A stretch of DNA of 64,000 nt, taken from contig NZ_JAHSTS010000001.1 in assembly GCF_019145435.1 (NCBI RefSeq), forward strand, positions 1-64,000, in the 5' to 3' direction. The notes below the pieces were generated by a model, which did no database searches, was not told the DNA's origin, and worked only from the letters and a program-made list of their open reading frames with translations. Shown here piece by piece: positions 45,804 through 53,802 of the stretch. A program made the position numbers and the translations under genes. Position 1 is the stretch's first letter. The number at the start of each line of letters is the position of its first letter. The stretch comes from Pseudomonas ekonensis (GTDB lineage: Bacteria > Pseudomonadota > Gammaproteobacteria > Pseudomonadales > Pseudomonadaceae).

Positions 45804-46472
45804 TTACTTGAAGAAGTGCGCGAAGGCTTCGCTGGCGCGCTGCACGTTGTCGACCAGGGTCTTCACCTCGGTGACCACGTTGGTCAGGCTCGACTCGGCG
45901 CTGAGGGCGCCGAACATGTTGTAGACGGTCTGGCCGTTGGGCATGGACTCGATGCCGATGGACGACAACGGGAACATTTCCCGGCTGCGCAGCACGGCGT
46001 CGTTGAAGGCGCGCACGTCGGTGATCGAGTCGATGTCCACCAGCACGGTGTCGACGATGATCTGCGCACCGGCGATGGCGATGTGAATCGGCAGGCCGCC
46101 GAATTCGTTCATCTCCAGCTTGAGGCTGGGTTCGGAGCTCTGGATCAGAGACAGCGTGATCTCCTGCGAAACGACCTCGTCCAGCGCCTTGAAGGCGGTG
46201 TAGAGGCTATCGATGTTCCAGTTGTTGCCTGCGCTCATGTAATTCTCCGACATGAATGAGCCAGCCAGAATCGGTTGGCGTAGCTGTTGCTCCATTTGCT
46301 TGAGCACGCCCCGGTTCTCCGGGAGCACCCAAGCTTCGTGTTTCACATAACCGGCGGCCGCCAGGCCCGCGCGCATCTGCTTCATGTAGAAGCTCGACGG
46401 TTTCTTCGCGGACGGTGTCGAGCGCACTCCCTTGGGGCTTTTCGGTTCCGCATCGGGGGAGCGGCTTTTCAT
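45804..46472 (-). CDS. yjfI: DUF2170 family protein (YjfI-like)
   Basis: A 222-aa protein. The basic Ser/Lys-rich N-terminus (KSRSPDAEPKSPKGVRSTPS) leads to a short helical region and then the DUF2170 domain from about residue 85. The function is unknown. It is the first gene of the minus-strand yjfI-J-K-L-M-C cluster, the same order as in E. coli, so its upstream region should hold the operon promoter. Confidence 0.84.
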   Translation of the reverse strand: MKSRSPDAEPKSPKGVRSTPSAKKPSSFYMKQMRAGLAAAGYVKHEAWVLPENRGVLKQMEQQLRQPILAGSFMSENYMSAGNNWNIDSLYTAFKALDEVVSQEITLSLIQSSEPSLKLEMNEFGGLPIHIAIAGAQIIVDTVLVDIDSITDVRAFNDAVLRSREMFPLSSIGIESMPNGQTVYNMFGALSAESSLTNVVTEVKTLVDNVQRASEAFAHFFK

Positions 46473-46495
46473 GGCGATGACTCCGTTATGAACAT

Positions 46496-46553
46496 CTCAC
46501 GCGTGAGCCACACTACAGCCAATCCAAAATGCCATCAATGGCTCACGCGTGAG
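46496..46553 (-). promoter_or_regulatory. Twin palindromic operators flanking the candidate yjf operon promoter
   Basis: The 12-bp palindrome CTCACGCGTGAG occurs twice, at 46496-46507 and 46542-46553, within 16-bp inverted arms. Between them, on the minus strand, lie TTGATG (46533-46538), a 17-nt spacer and TAGTGT (46510-46515). The distal copy is just upstream of the -35 and the proximal copy covers the predicted start. A central CG in a symmetrical site is common for LacI/GalR-type repressors, but none is encoded here. Confidence 0.6.
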
Positions 46554-46625
46554 ATTTTTTCCGCCGCCCGAAAGAAGGCCCGCAACAGGGCGGGCCAAGG
46601 TTTTTCCAGTTGTTTCAAGCCAAGG

Positions 46626-47180
46626 TCAGCGGCTGGCCGACAGGAACTCGGCGGTGGAGACCACGGTGGCGTAGGCAAAGGCCAGCGACGCCATGAAGGC
46701 GGCATGGACATGGGCGGCCGGCACGGTGAGGCCGTTGAATTCCAGGTCACGGGTGGCGCAGGCGTCGTGGATCACCGTGACGCCGTAGCCCAGGTCCGCG
46801 GCGGCCCGGGTGATGCCGTCGATGCACATGTGGCTCATGCTGCCGACCACCACCAGTTCCTTGATGCCTTGCCCGTCGAGCAGCGCCTGCAGTTCGGTGT
46901 CGCGGAACGAATTGACGAAATGCTTGAGCACCACCGGCTCGCCGGCGCGGTTGAGCACTTTGGGGTGCAGCTTGGCGCCGTCGGAGCCGGGGGTGAAGAA
47001 CGGCGCGTCGGCGGAGGTGAATTCGTGGCGGATGTGGATCACCGCGTCGCCCGTTTCGCGGAACGTGGCGAGCAGCCGGGCGGCGTTGTCGGCGGCGGCG
47101 TCGGCGCCGGTCAGCGTCCATTTGCCTTGGGGGAAGTAGTCGTTCTGGATATCGACTAGGATGAGCGCTTGCTTGGCCAT
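46626..47180 (-). CDS. Cysteine hydrolase, isochorismatase family
   Basis: A 184-aa isochorismatase-like hydrolase. The catalytic triad is visible as Asp10 (LILVDIQNDYF), Lys86 (VVLKHFVNSF) and Cys119 (SMSHMCIDGITRAA). Many members hydrolyse amides such as nicotinamide or pyrazinamide-like substrates; the actual substrate cannot be told. The start at 47180 (MAKQALILVDIQ) follows GAGGACACACCC; an in-frame upstream extension lacks family similarity. It is divergent from a GlxA-like regulator, a common pairing that suggests the regulator controls it. Confidence 0.9.
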   Translation of the reverse strand: MAKQALILVDIQNDYFPQGKWTLTGADAAADNAARLLATFRETGDAVIHIRHEFTSADAPFFTPGSDGAKLHPKVLNRAGEPVVLKHFVNSFRDTELQALLDGQGIKELVVVGSMSHMCIDGITRAAADLGYGVTVIHDACATRDLEFNGLTVPAAHVHAAFMASLAFAYATVVSTAEFLSASR

Positions 47181-47281
47181 GGGTGTGTCCTCGAAGGTTG
47201 GCGTGTCTGTGGGTTCAGTATTGGCGACGGGGCGCGTTCCGAGGATTGGCCGCCCCGACATTACACAGGGGAAAACTGACA

Positions 47282-48277
47282 ATGGGCGCAGAAAGGGCCG
47301 TCGTCGAGCTGGGGGTGCTGATCTATCCCGGCGCGCAGATGGCGGCGGTGCATGGCCTGACCGACCTGTTCGCGGTGGCCGACGCCATCGCCGCCGAACA
47401 TCAGACCGTGCAGCGCCCGCTGCTGCGGGTCAGCCATTGGCGGGCGGAAGACGAACGTGCGCCGGCGCGGGTCTACGACAGCCGCCCCGGCCCGGATGCC
47501 GGGCTGGTGGCGGTGACGATTCCACCCTCCATCGGCGGCTTCGATGCCGCAGCGGTGCCGGCCGGGCTGATGCCCTGGCTGCGCCAGCGGCACGCCGCCG
47601 GCGCGACGCTTGGCGGCGTCTGCGTGGGCTCCTGGCTGATGGCCGAAAGCGGCCTGCTGGACGGACGCCGCGCCACCGCGCACTGGACGGCGGCCAAGGC
47701 CTTCGCCGAACGCTATCCGGCCATCGAACTCAAGGCCGACACGCCGATCGTCGATGACGGCGACCTGATCACCACCGCCGGGCTGATGGCCTGGTCGGAG
47801 CTGGGGCTGCGGCTGGTCGACCGGCTGCTGGGGCCGAGCGTGGCCAGTGCCACCGCGCGGTTCCTGGTGGTGGAGCACATCGACAGCGCCAGCGAATGCG
47901 GCAGCAACTTCGCGCCGATCCTCAACCATGGCGACGCGGCGATCCTCAAGGTGCAGCACTGGCTGCAGGGCACCGGCGCGACCGACGTGTCGCTCGCGGC
48001 CATGGCCGAACGCGCCGCCTTGGAGGAGCGCACCTTCCTGCGCCGCTTCCGCGCGGCCACCGGCCTGAAACCCACCGAGTACTGCCAGCACCTGCGGGTG
48101 GGCAAGGCCCGGGAACTGCTCGAATTCACCAACGGCACCATCGACCATATCGCGTGGACGGTGGGGTATCAGGACCCCGGCGCGTTCCGGGCCACGTTCA
48201 AGAAGATCACGGGGCTGGCGCCGAGCGATTACCGCAAGAGATTTGGTAGCATGCCGCCATCACCGATCCGCCCCTGA
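47282..48277 (+). CDS. GlxA-family AraC transcriptional regulator
   Basis: A 331-aa regulator with an N-terminal DJ-1/PfpI-like domain (VVELGVLIYPGAQMAAVHGL; nucleophile-elbow-like GGVCVGSWLMAESGLLDGR) and a C-terminal AraC DNA-binding domain with two helix-turn-helix units (LAAMAERAALEERTFLRRFR; IDHIAWTVGYQDPGAFRATF). It should sense a small molecule and control the divergent isochorismatase across a 101-bp shared region. The start at 47282 follows AGGGGAAAACTGACA; the open frame upstream enters the intergenic region. Confidence 0.9.
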   Translation: MGAERAVVELGVLIYPGAQMAAVHGLTDLFAVADAIAAEHQTVQRPLLRVSHWRAEDERAPARVYDSRPGPDAGLVAVTIPPSIGGFDAAAVPAGLMPWLRQRHAAGATLGGVCVGSWLMAESGLLDGRRATAHWTAAKAFAERYPAIELKADTPIVDDGDLITTAGLMAWSELGLRLVDRLLGPSVASATARFLVVEHIDSASECGSNFAPILNHGDAAILKVQHWLQGTGATDVSLAAMAERAALEERTFLRRFRAATGLKPTEYCQHLRVGKARELLEFTNGTIDHIAWTVGYQDPGAFRATFKKITGLAPSDYRKRFGSMPPSPIRP

Positions 48278-48292
48278 CAGGCCTCGGATCGG
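48263..48292. repeat. 8-bp inverted repeat after the AraC-type gene
   Basis: CCGATCCG (48263-48270) and CGGATCGG (48285-48292) are exact reverse complements, 14 nt apart, overlapping the regulator's 3' end. No T run follows. It could be a terminator remnant or an operator for the next gene. Confidence 0.35.
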
Positions 48293-48319
48293 TCTCGCGC
48301 CGTACCGACAAGGATGTTC

Positions 48320-51300
48320 ATGAACATGACCCCCGACAGCAATCCACGAGGTTCCGCCGGTGGCGCCGCCAGCACCGGCGGGGCGGTCTATGCCGGCTCC
48401 GTCGGGGCATGGTGCGCCGTCGAGATGCTGCTGGGCAATGCGGCGTCGCTGCCCTGGAAACTGAGTGACCGGCACAGCATTGTGTCGATCACCTGCGAGA
48501 GCTCTACGCAGGTTGACGATCTGGTGTTGCGGCTGCTGCCCGAAGGCTCGGTCTACATTCAGGTCAAGCACGGCCTGGTGATGGGGCCTGAGTTCGACAA
48601 GGCGATGTACCAGATGGTCCGGCAGTTCTGGAGCGACGGGTTTTCCCGCACCGAAGATCGCCTGGTCATCGCCACGGACTCTTCCGCGTCGGGCACGGTA
48701 CGGGTGGCAGTACCGCAAGTGTTGAGTTCGTGCCGCGATCTGGCCAGCGACGCAAAGCTTGAAGGATGCGTGACCAGCGAGGCGACGGGGGCGGCGTTCA
48801 AGCGGTTGCGAACCTGCTTCGTCGACGAGTCGAAAAGACTGAAAAAGACGGATGCGGACATCGAGGAGGGCTTTCGCGGGTTTCTGGGCTGCACCCACCT
48901 GACGGTCTTCGATACGCTCCTGGATCTGGCACGACATCACGCGATAGAGAAACTGCGTCAGGTCGTCGATCCGCAGCAGGCCCCGCAAGCGTGGGTCCAG
49001 TTGAACGACACCTGCCTCGACATGGCAAGAAACCGCAAGTCCGTGGACCGTCCGGGACTGTGGAACATCCTCCGGCGCGAGCGTATCGATGTGTCCCATC
49101 ACCGGTTGTCGTTGGCCGGGATGCAGGTGCGGCTCGAAGACATATTCCGGGGCATGACCGAACAGCGGATCGATCAGTTGATGGCGCTCGGGAAGTTCAC
49201 GCCGGATCTCTACGTGCCGCGTGTGGATCTGGACAGGCACCTGGAGCGGTTCCGTGCGAGATCCGAATCCTTGATGGTGATCGTGGGCGGCTCGGGCCAG
49301 GGTAAAACCTCCTGGTGCGCACAATGCAGCAGAGCGTTGACCGAACGTCCGACTTTGTTGATCGCAGCAGAAAGCCTGGAAGTCGGCGATGCCAGTCTGA
49401 ACGACAGCCTGAGCCGGCTCATCGGCCGGTATGTCCATGAGCACGGCGGTTATCCGCTGCAAGCGCCCGAACTGTCGCAGTGGCTCAATCGCACGCCGCT
49501 GCTGGTGATCATCGATGGCCTGGACCGGGCGCCTTCGTTCAGCGGGCATCTGCATCGCTGGGTGGATGCCAGTCTGGCGCAACTGACGCAATCGCAGCTG
49601 CAACTGGTGCTGACCGGGCGCCCGGAAACCATGGAGCGCTTGAAGGCCCCGCTGGAGCTTTCTGAACGGGTGTATCAACCGCAGAAGGGCAGCCGGCAAA
49701 TCCTGCTCAAGGATTTCTCCGAGGAGGAAGCGCTCGCCGCCGCCGGGCTTCTGGGCGATGTCGGGCTGGCGCGCTACCGGCACCCGAGCATGATGTCGTT
49801 CTGTGCGCAGATCCGTGCGCGGAGCGATGTCGAGTTGGAGGAAACACAGATCGTCGACGGCTTCATCGGGCACCGCCTGGGCCAGGCGATCAATGAGCAC
49901 GACCTCCTCAACGAACGGCTGGAGCGGTTCGTCTGGCGCTTCGCGCACGCCCTGGCGCACTCGGAACAAGGGGTGCTGAGCGGGGCCGAAGCGTTCGATG
50001 TTCCAGGTTTCGACGAGTCAGCCTATGAGGCGCTCAGGCGCATCAATTTTATTGTCCAGGCGGAAGACGTGCTCCGTATCGAACCGGACCAGGTGTCGGA
50101 GCGCTTGCAGGGACGCCATCTGGATGTGGCGAAATCCATTGCCGGGCTGGGGCTGATCAAGGCTTTCCCCCTGAAGGTGGGCGCGTTGCGCTTTGCCTTG
50201 GCTGATCTCGCACGTCGTGATGCAGGACAGGCCAAGGTGCAATTGGCGCTCCTGGTCGAGCACGCGGGGCAGGAGCGGATGGGGATCGCCCGCAGCCTGG
50301 CCTGTTCGACCTTCGACGCATTGCCTGACTGGGGTTCGCTGGAGCCCTTGGCGGCGCAATTGGGGAAGGGCTACCCGGGCAACAGCATCTCGTTGATGTT
50401 CGATTCCGGTAGCGTACTGCTCGACCTGATGGCGTCGGCACGCTGGACTGCCGGGCAACGGGTTCGCCTGCTCTGGACGCTGGCGACGACGGAGTCGGGA
50501 TACGATTGGCGTCACAGGCATTGGAGAAGGATTGACCGGGAACCGAACTTCCATGTGACGCCCTGGCGCAAACGGATGCTGGCCGCCATACAGGATCCGC
50601 AGTCGGATGCCTGGCGTTTTTTGATTGAGCGCTTTGATTCGCAGGCAGCCTTCGAAGATTGCAACGAGGCCAACCTCGGGCACCTCGCCCAGGGGTTGTT
50701 CTTTCTCGGCGCCGAGACCTGCACCTGGACGGCGCTCCAGGCTTTGACGCAGTCAGAGGGCAAGGAAAGCGCGGACATGATGGAAATGCTCGCCAGAGAA
50801 TACGCCGGGCAAGTGCTCGACCTGATGGCGCAAGTGCAGGCTTCGGCCCTGTTTGGGTTGAGGCACAAGCAGGCGCTGGCCCGGGGGCTGTCCGCACTGC
50901 CGGTCTCCCCGGCAATCGCGCAGGCCGCATCGGGGTTGATGGCGGCAACGGACGATCCCGAGCTGCGCACCACCTGTCTGCGCATGCTGGCGCGAGGAGG
51001 CGATGCGGCGTCGGTGCGGGAACTGATCAGCGCACCGGATTTGGCTGATGTCGATGTGGCCGTGTGCCTGGGTTATTCGGGCGCGCAGTTCCAGGCATTC
51101 GCCGAGCGTGTGTTCGAGCGGGTGCTGCAACGCGAAGTCGATGTGCAGGCCTTGAGCGGATTTCATTACGGGCTGGGCGCGCCTGAACAGATCGGTGCCC
51201 ATTTCGCTGTGCTGGCGCCGCTTTTCACGCAAGTGCTTGAGCGGTTGCCCGAGGCCGCGAACCCGGTGGCGCTGATCCTTGAGAGCTATATTCGCAAAGC

Positions 51301-51703
51301 GATTGATCACGACGCGACATGGCCCGGCGTGTTTGAGCTCGCTGAGCGAGTCCTGTTCTCGGAAGACGTGGACGCGCGCCGAAAAATCATTTACGCCTGC
51401 ACCGGGGAAGACTCGGATGCGCCGGGCATCGAGGGACAGCGGTTGCGTACCCGAATGATCGAAGCGCTGGTCGAGCGGGAGACGGATCCAGAGAACCTCG
51501 AATTGTTGCAGGTGAAACTCTTGTCCGATCAGATCGGTCACCCCGATGCGCCACGGTGGCTCTCTCGGATGATGGGCAAACAGGCCGACGTGCCCAGCGA
51601 GGATACGGTCATGCTGGCCGGGTTCAGGGGGGCGGAGGCTCAGCGGATCGAAGAGGTCGTGGATGCCGCCCGATCTCTCCTGGAAGGCGAAACGGCGTTG
51701 TGA
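48320..51703 (+). CDS. Large nuclease-STAND NTPase fusion, candidate antiphage effector
   Basis: An 1127-aa protein, not assigned to a named gene. Residues about 18-85 resemble the Cap4/DUF4297-type PD-(D/E)xK nuclease start: GGAVYAGSVGAW, an acidic strand ending in Glu60, the VDDLVL segment (Asp66/67) and YIQVKHG (QxK, Lys83). A P-loop follows at 323-330 (GGSGQGKT), with Walker B LLVIIDGLD (394-402) and a STAND-type LTGRPE sensor (431-436). From about residue 600 it is Leu/Ala-rich helical, probably a solenoid sensing arm. AAGGA five bases upstream favours the ATG at 48320 over the one at 48314. No partner gene is adjacent. This architecture suggests Avs/NACHT-like defence: ligand binding, oligomerisation, nuclease activation. 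Function is inferred. Confidence 0.75.
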   Translation: MNMTPDSNPRGSAGGAASTGGAVYAGSVGAWCAVEMLLGNAASLPWKLSDRHSIVSITCESSTQVDDLVLRLLPEGSVYIQVKHGLVMGPEFDKAMYQMVRQFWSDGFSRTEDRLVIATDSSASGTVRVAVPQVLSSCRDLASDAKLEGCVTSEATGAAFKRLRTCFVDESKRLKKTDADIEEGFRGFLGCTHLTVFDTLLDLARHHAIEKLRQVVDPQQAPQAWVQLNDTCLDMARNRKSVDRPGLWNILRRERIDVSHHRLSLAGMQVRLEDIFRGMTEQRIDQLMALGKFTPDLYVPRVDLDRHLERFRARSESLMVIVGGSGQGKTSWCAQCSRALTERPTLLIAAESLEVGDASLNDSLSRLIGRYVHEHGGYPLQAPELSQWLNRTPLLVIIDGLDRAPSFSGHLHRWVDASLAQLTQSQLQLVLTGRPETMERLKAPLELSERVYQPQKGSRQILLKDFSEEEALAAAGLLGDVGLARYRHPSMMSFCAQIRARSDVELEETQIVDGFIGHRLGQAINEHDLLNERLERFVWRFAHALAHSEQGVLSGAEAFDVPGFDESAYEALRRINFIVQAEDVLRIEPDQVSERLQGRHLDVAKSIAGLGLIKAFPLKVGALRFALADLARRDAGQAKVQLALLVEHAGQERMGIARSLACSTFDALPDWGSLEPLAAQLGKGYPGNSISLMFDSGSVLLDLMASARWTAGQRVRLLWTLATTESGYDWRHRHWRRIDREPNFHVTPWRKRMLAAIQDPQSDAWRFLIERFDSQAAFEDCNEANLGHLAQGLFFLGAETCTWTALQALTQSEGKESADMMEMLAREYAGQVLDLMAQVQASALFGLRHKQALARGLSALPVSPAIAQAASGLMAATDDPELRTTCLRMLARGGDAASVRELISAPDLADVDVAVCLGYSGAQFQAFAERVFERVLQREVDVQALSGFHYGLGAPEQIGAHFAVLAPLFTQVLERLPEAANPVALILESYIRKAIDHDATWPGVFELAERVLFSEDVDARRKIIYACTGEDSDAPGIEGQRLRTRMIEALVERETDPENLELLQVKLLSDQIGHPDAPRWLSRMMGKQADVPSEDTVMLAGFRGAEAQRIEEVVDAARSLLEGETAL

Positions 51704-51820
51704 CCCCCTTCGTGCAGAATGCCGGGCACTTTCGGCGGGTCGTGCAAAATGAGACTGGCGCAGCGCCATCAGCCATTTGGCAGGCGCCTGAATCCGTTGG
51801 TTTTTTTCGAGGGCGGCACC

Positions 51821-51836
51821 TGGCCTGATCCCTGCA
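51821..51836 (+). promoter_or_regulatory. Possible sigma54 promoter before the DUF3182 gene
   Basis: TGGCCTGATCCCTGCA has GG and GC ten bases apart and matches 9 of 12 consensus positions (TGGCACG-N4-TTGCA). It lies 43 nt before the start codon. No enhancer-binding protein site was identified. Confidence 0.3.
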
Positions 51837-51878
51837 CCGCTTCCGACTGAACCCATCGACCCGCCGGAAGGGGAGCCC

Positions 51879-53015
51879 ATGACCCCGACATCCCGCAGGA
51901 AACTGGTGGTCGCCCACTCGGTGCGGCCCGGCGCGCCGCAACATGAGGTGCAGACCAACGCTGCGCTGGCCCGTTGGCTGGCGCAGATACTCGGGCTGAA
52001 GTTCGGCGGCGCCTTCGATCCCGGCAAGCACCGAGGTCGCGACCTTTACCTGTTGCCGACCCAGACCGTCGTCGGCCCCGAGGCGGCCCGGAACTTGGGC
52101 ATTCACGGCCCGGACGACCTGTGGGGCGGCTACGTCGAGCACGATTTCATCGGCACCAAGGCCATCAGCCACGGACTGCGCAGCCATCAGGCCCACGCGC
52201 CGGCGGGGTGGTCGCCGCTCTTTTCCGAGCGGGTGCGCACGGTCGTGCTCGACGGCCTGAGCGTGTTCGCCCTCGAGGATGCGCGGCCCGCCGCCGAGCA
52301 CCTGCTGTACGGCGGGCCGATCCGCCTCAAGCCGATCCATGCCTGCGCCGGCCGGGGACAGGAGGTGATCGGCAGCCTCGACGCCCTCGATGAACGGCTC
52401 GCGCGGCCGGACGCCGCAACGCTGTTCGGCGACGGCGTGGTGCTGGAGCAGGACTTGAGCGGTGTGGTCACCCACAGCGTCGGCCAGTCGTTCATCGGCG
52501 GCACGGTGCTCAGTTACTGCGGCGATCAATACTTGACCGAAGACGCGTCAGGCGAAGCCGTCTACGGCGGCTCGAACCTGCTGGCGGTGCGCGGCGGCTA
52601 CGAGGCCCTGCTGGCGCTGGACCTGGCGGACGATGTGCGGCAGGCCGTCGGCCAGGCCCAGGTGTTCGACCGCGCCGCCGATGAGGCGTATCCGCGCTTC
52701 TACGCCTCGCGGCGCAACTACGACATCGCCCAGGGCCTGGACAGCGCCGGCCAACCGCGCAGCGGCGTGCTGGAACAGTCCTGGCGCATGGGCGGGGCGA
52801 GCAGCGCCGAGGTGGCGGCGCTGCAGTGCTTCGTCAACGACCCGCAGATGCCGGCGGTCTATGTCTCATCCGTGGAAACCTACACCGACCGGGCCCTGCC
52901 GGCGGACGCCATCGAGGTCTACCGGGGCCCGGCGGAGCACAGCGGTTTCCTCCTCAAATATGTGACGGTCAACGCCTATGACGGCCAGAAGCGAAAGCAT
53001 TCACATCGACATTGA
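51879..53015 (+). CDS. DUF3182 family protein, ATP-grasp-like
   Basis: A 378-aa Pseudomonas-type DUF3182 protein of unknown function. RLKPIHACAGRGQEVI (149-164) and VVLEQDL (187-193) resemble the nucleotide-binding lysine loop and the glutamate of ATP-grasp ligases, so a ligase-like fold is plausible. No signal peptide is seen. GGAAGGGGAG precedes the start. Its end overlaps the alpha/beta hydrolase start by 38 nt in another frame, so the two are cotranscribed and probably act together. Confidence 0.82.
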   Translation: MTPTSRRKLVVAHSVRPGAPQHEVQTNAALARWLAQILGLKFGGAFDPGKHRGRDLYLLPTQTVVGPEAARNLGIHGPDDLWGGYVEHDFIGTKAISHGLRSHQAHAPAGWSPLFSERVRTVVLDGLSVFALEDARPAAEHLLYGGPIRLKPIHACAGRGQEVIGSLDALDERLARPDAATLFGDGVVLEQDLSGVVTHSVGQSFIGGTVLSYCGDQYLTEDASGEAVYGGSNLLAVRGGYEALLALDLADDVRQAVGQAQVFDRAADEAYPRFYASRRNYDIAQGLDSAGQPRSGVLEQSWRMGGASSAEVAALQCFVNDPQMPAVYVSSVETYTDRALPADAIEVYRGPAEHSGFLLKYVTVNAYDGQKRKHSHRH

Positions 53016-53736
53016 CGACGAACAGATGAGCGGGACGTTCCTCAGCCCCAAGTCCAAGGTGCCCGGCGTGCTGTTCGTGCACGGCTGGGGCGGCAGCCAG
53101 GAGCGCGACCTGGAACGCGCCAAGGGCATCGCAGGGTTGGGGTGCGTGTGCCTGACGTTCGACCTGCGCGGCCACACCGGCGGCACCGGCATCCCCTTGA
53201 GCCGGGTCACCCGCGAAGACAACCTGCGCGACCTGCTGGCGGCCTACGACCGCCTGCTGGCCCACCCGGCGCTCGACACCTCGGCCATCGCCGTGGTCGG
53301 CACCAGCTACGGCGGCTACCTGGCGGCGATCCTCACCTCGCTGCGCCCGGTGCGCTGGCTGGCGCTGCGGGTGCCGGCGCTGTACCGCGACGAGCAGTGG
53401 CACCTGCCCAAGCGCGACCTGGACAAGGCCGACCTACGCGACTACCGCGCCACGTTGGTGCCGGCCGGCAGCAACCGTGCGCTGCACGCCTGTTCGCAGT
53501 TCACCGGGGATGTGCTGCTGGTGCAGTCCGAGACCGACGACTACGTGCCCCACGCCACGATCATGAGTTACCGCGCCGCGTGCCAGCAGACCCATTCGCT
53601 GACCCACCGCATCATCGACGGCGCCGACCACGGCCTGAGCGACCCGGTCTCGCAGCAGGCCTACACTTCGATCCTGGTCGACTGGATCACCGAAATGGTG
53701 GTGGGAGAGCGGTTGAGCATCATCCAGTCCCGCTGA
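52978..53736 (+). CDS. Alpha/beta hydrolase
   Basis: A 252-aa serine hydrolase, cytosolic by the lack of a signal. The oxyanion-hole HGWGG is at 35-39, the nucleophile elbow GTSYGG has Ser110, the acid is in ETDDY (Asp187/188) and the histidine is His218 in GADHGL. The layout resembles peptidase S9/dienelactone-type hydrolases. It overlaps the DUF3182 gene by 38 nt. The substrate is unknown; pairing with an ATP-grasp-like protein hints at making and cleaving the same bond. Confidence 0.87.
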   Translation: MTARSESIHIDIDDEQMSGTFLSPKSKVPGVLFVHGWGGSQERDLERAKGIAGLGCVCLTFDLRGHTGGTGIPLSRVTREDNLRDLLAAYDRLLAHPALDTSAIAVVGTSYGGYLAAILTSLRPVRWLALRVPALYRDEQWHLPKRDLDKADLRDYRATLVPAGSNRALHACSQFTGDVLLVQSETDDYVPHATIMSYRAACQQTHSLTHRIIDGADHGLSDPVSQQAYTSILVDWITEMVVGERLSIIQSR

Positions 53737-53755
53737 GTCGGGTGGTGCGCCTGCT

Positions 53756-53798
53756 GGCGCCATCGCCGGGAGGCGGGCGCCCGCGGAACAATGGCGCC
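53756..53798. repeat. Nested inverted repeat between convergent genes
   Basis: GGCGCCAT (53756-53763) mirrors ATGGCGCC (53791-53798), enclosing the palindrome GCGGGCGCCCGC (53773-53784). It lies between the hydrolase and ybhN ends and may fold into a transcript-end structure, though no T run is present. Confidence 0.45.
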
Positions 53799-53802
53799 GT
53801 CT

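Noticed and set aside
46495..46560. Plus-strand intrinsic terminator (16-bp arms followed by TTTTTT)
   Set aside because: The loop is 28 nt and no plus-strand gene lies upstream to be terminated; the operator reading fits better.
48278..51878. Mobile element or integration site around the NTPase gene
   Set aside because: No integrase, tRNA, direct repeats or transposase were seen; only an 8-bp inverted repeat at the left side.
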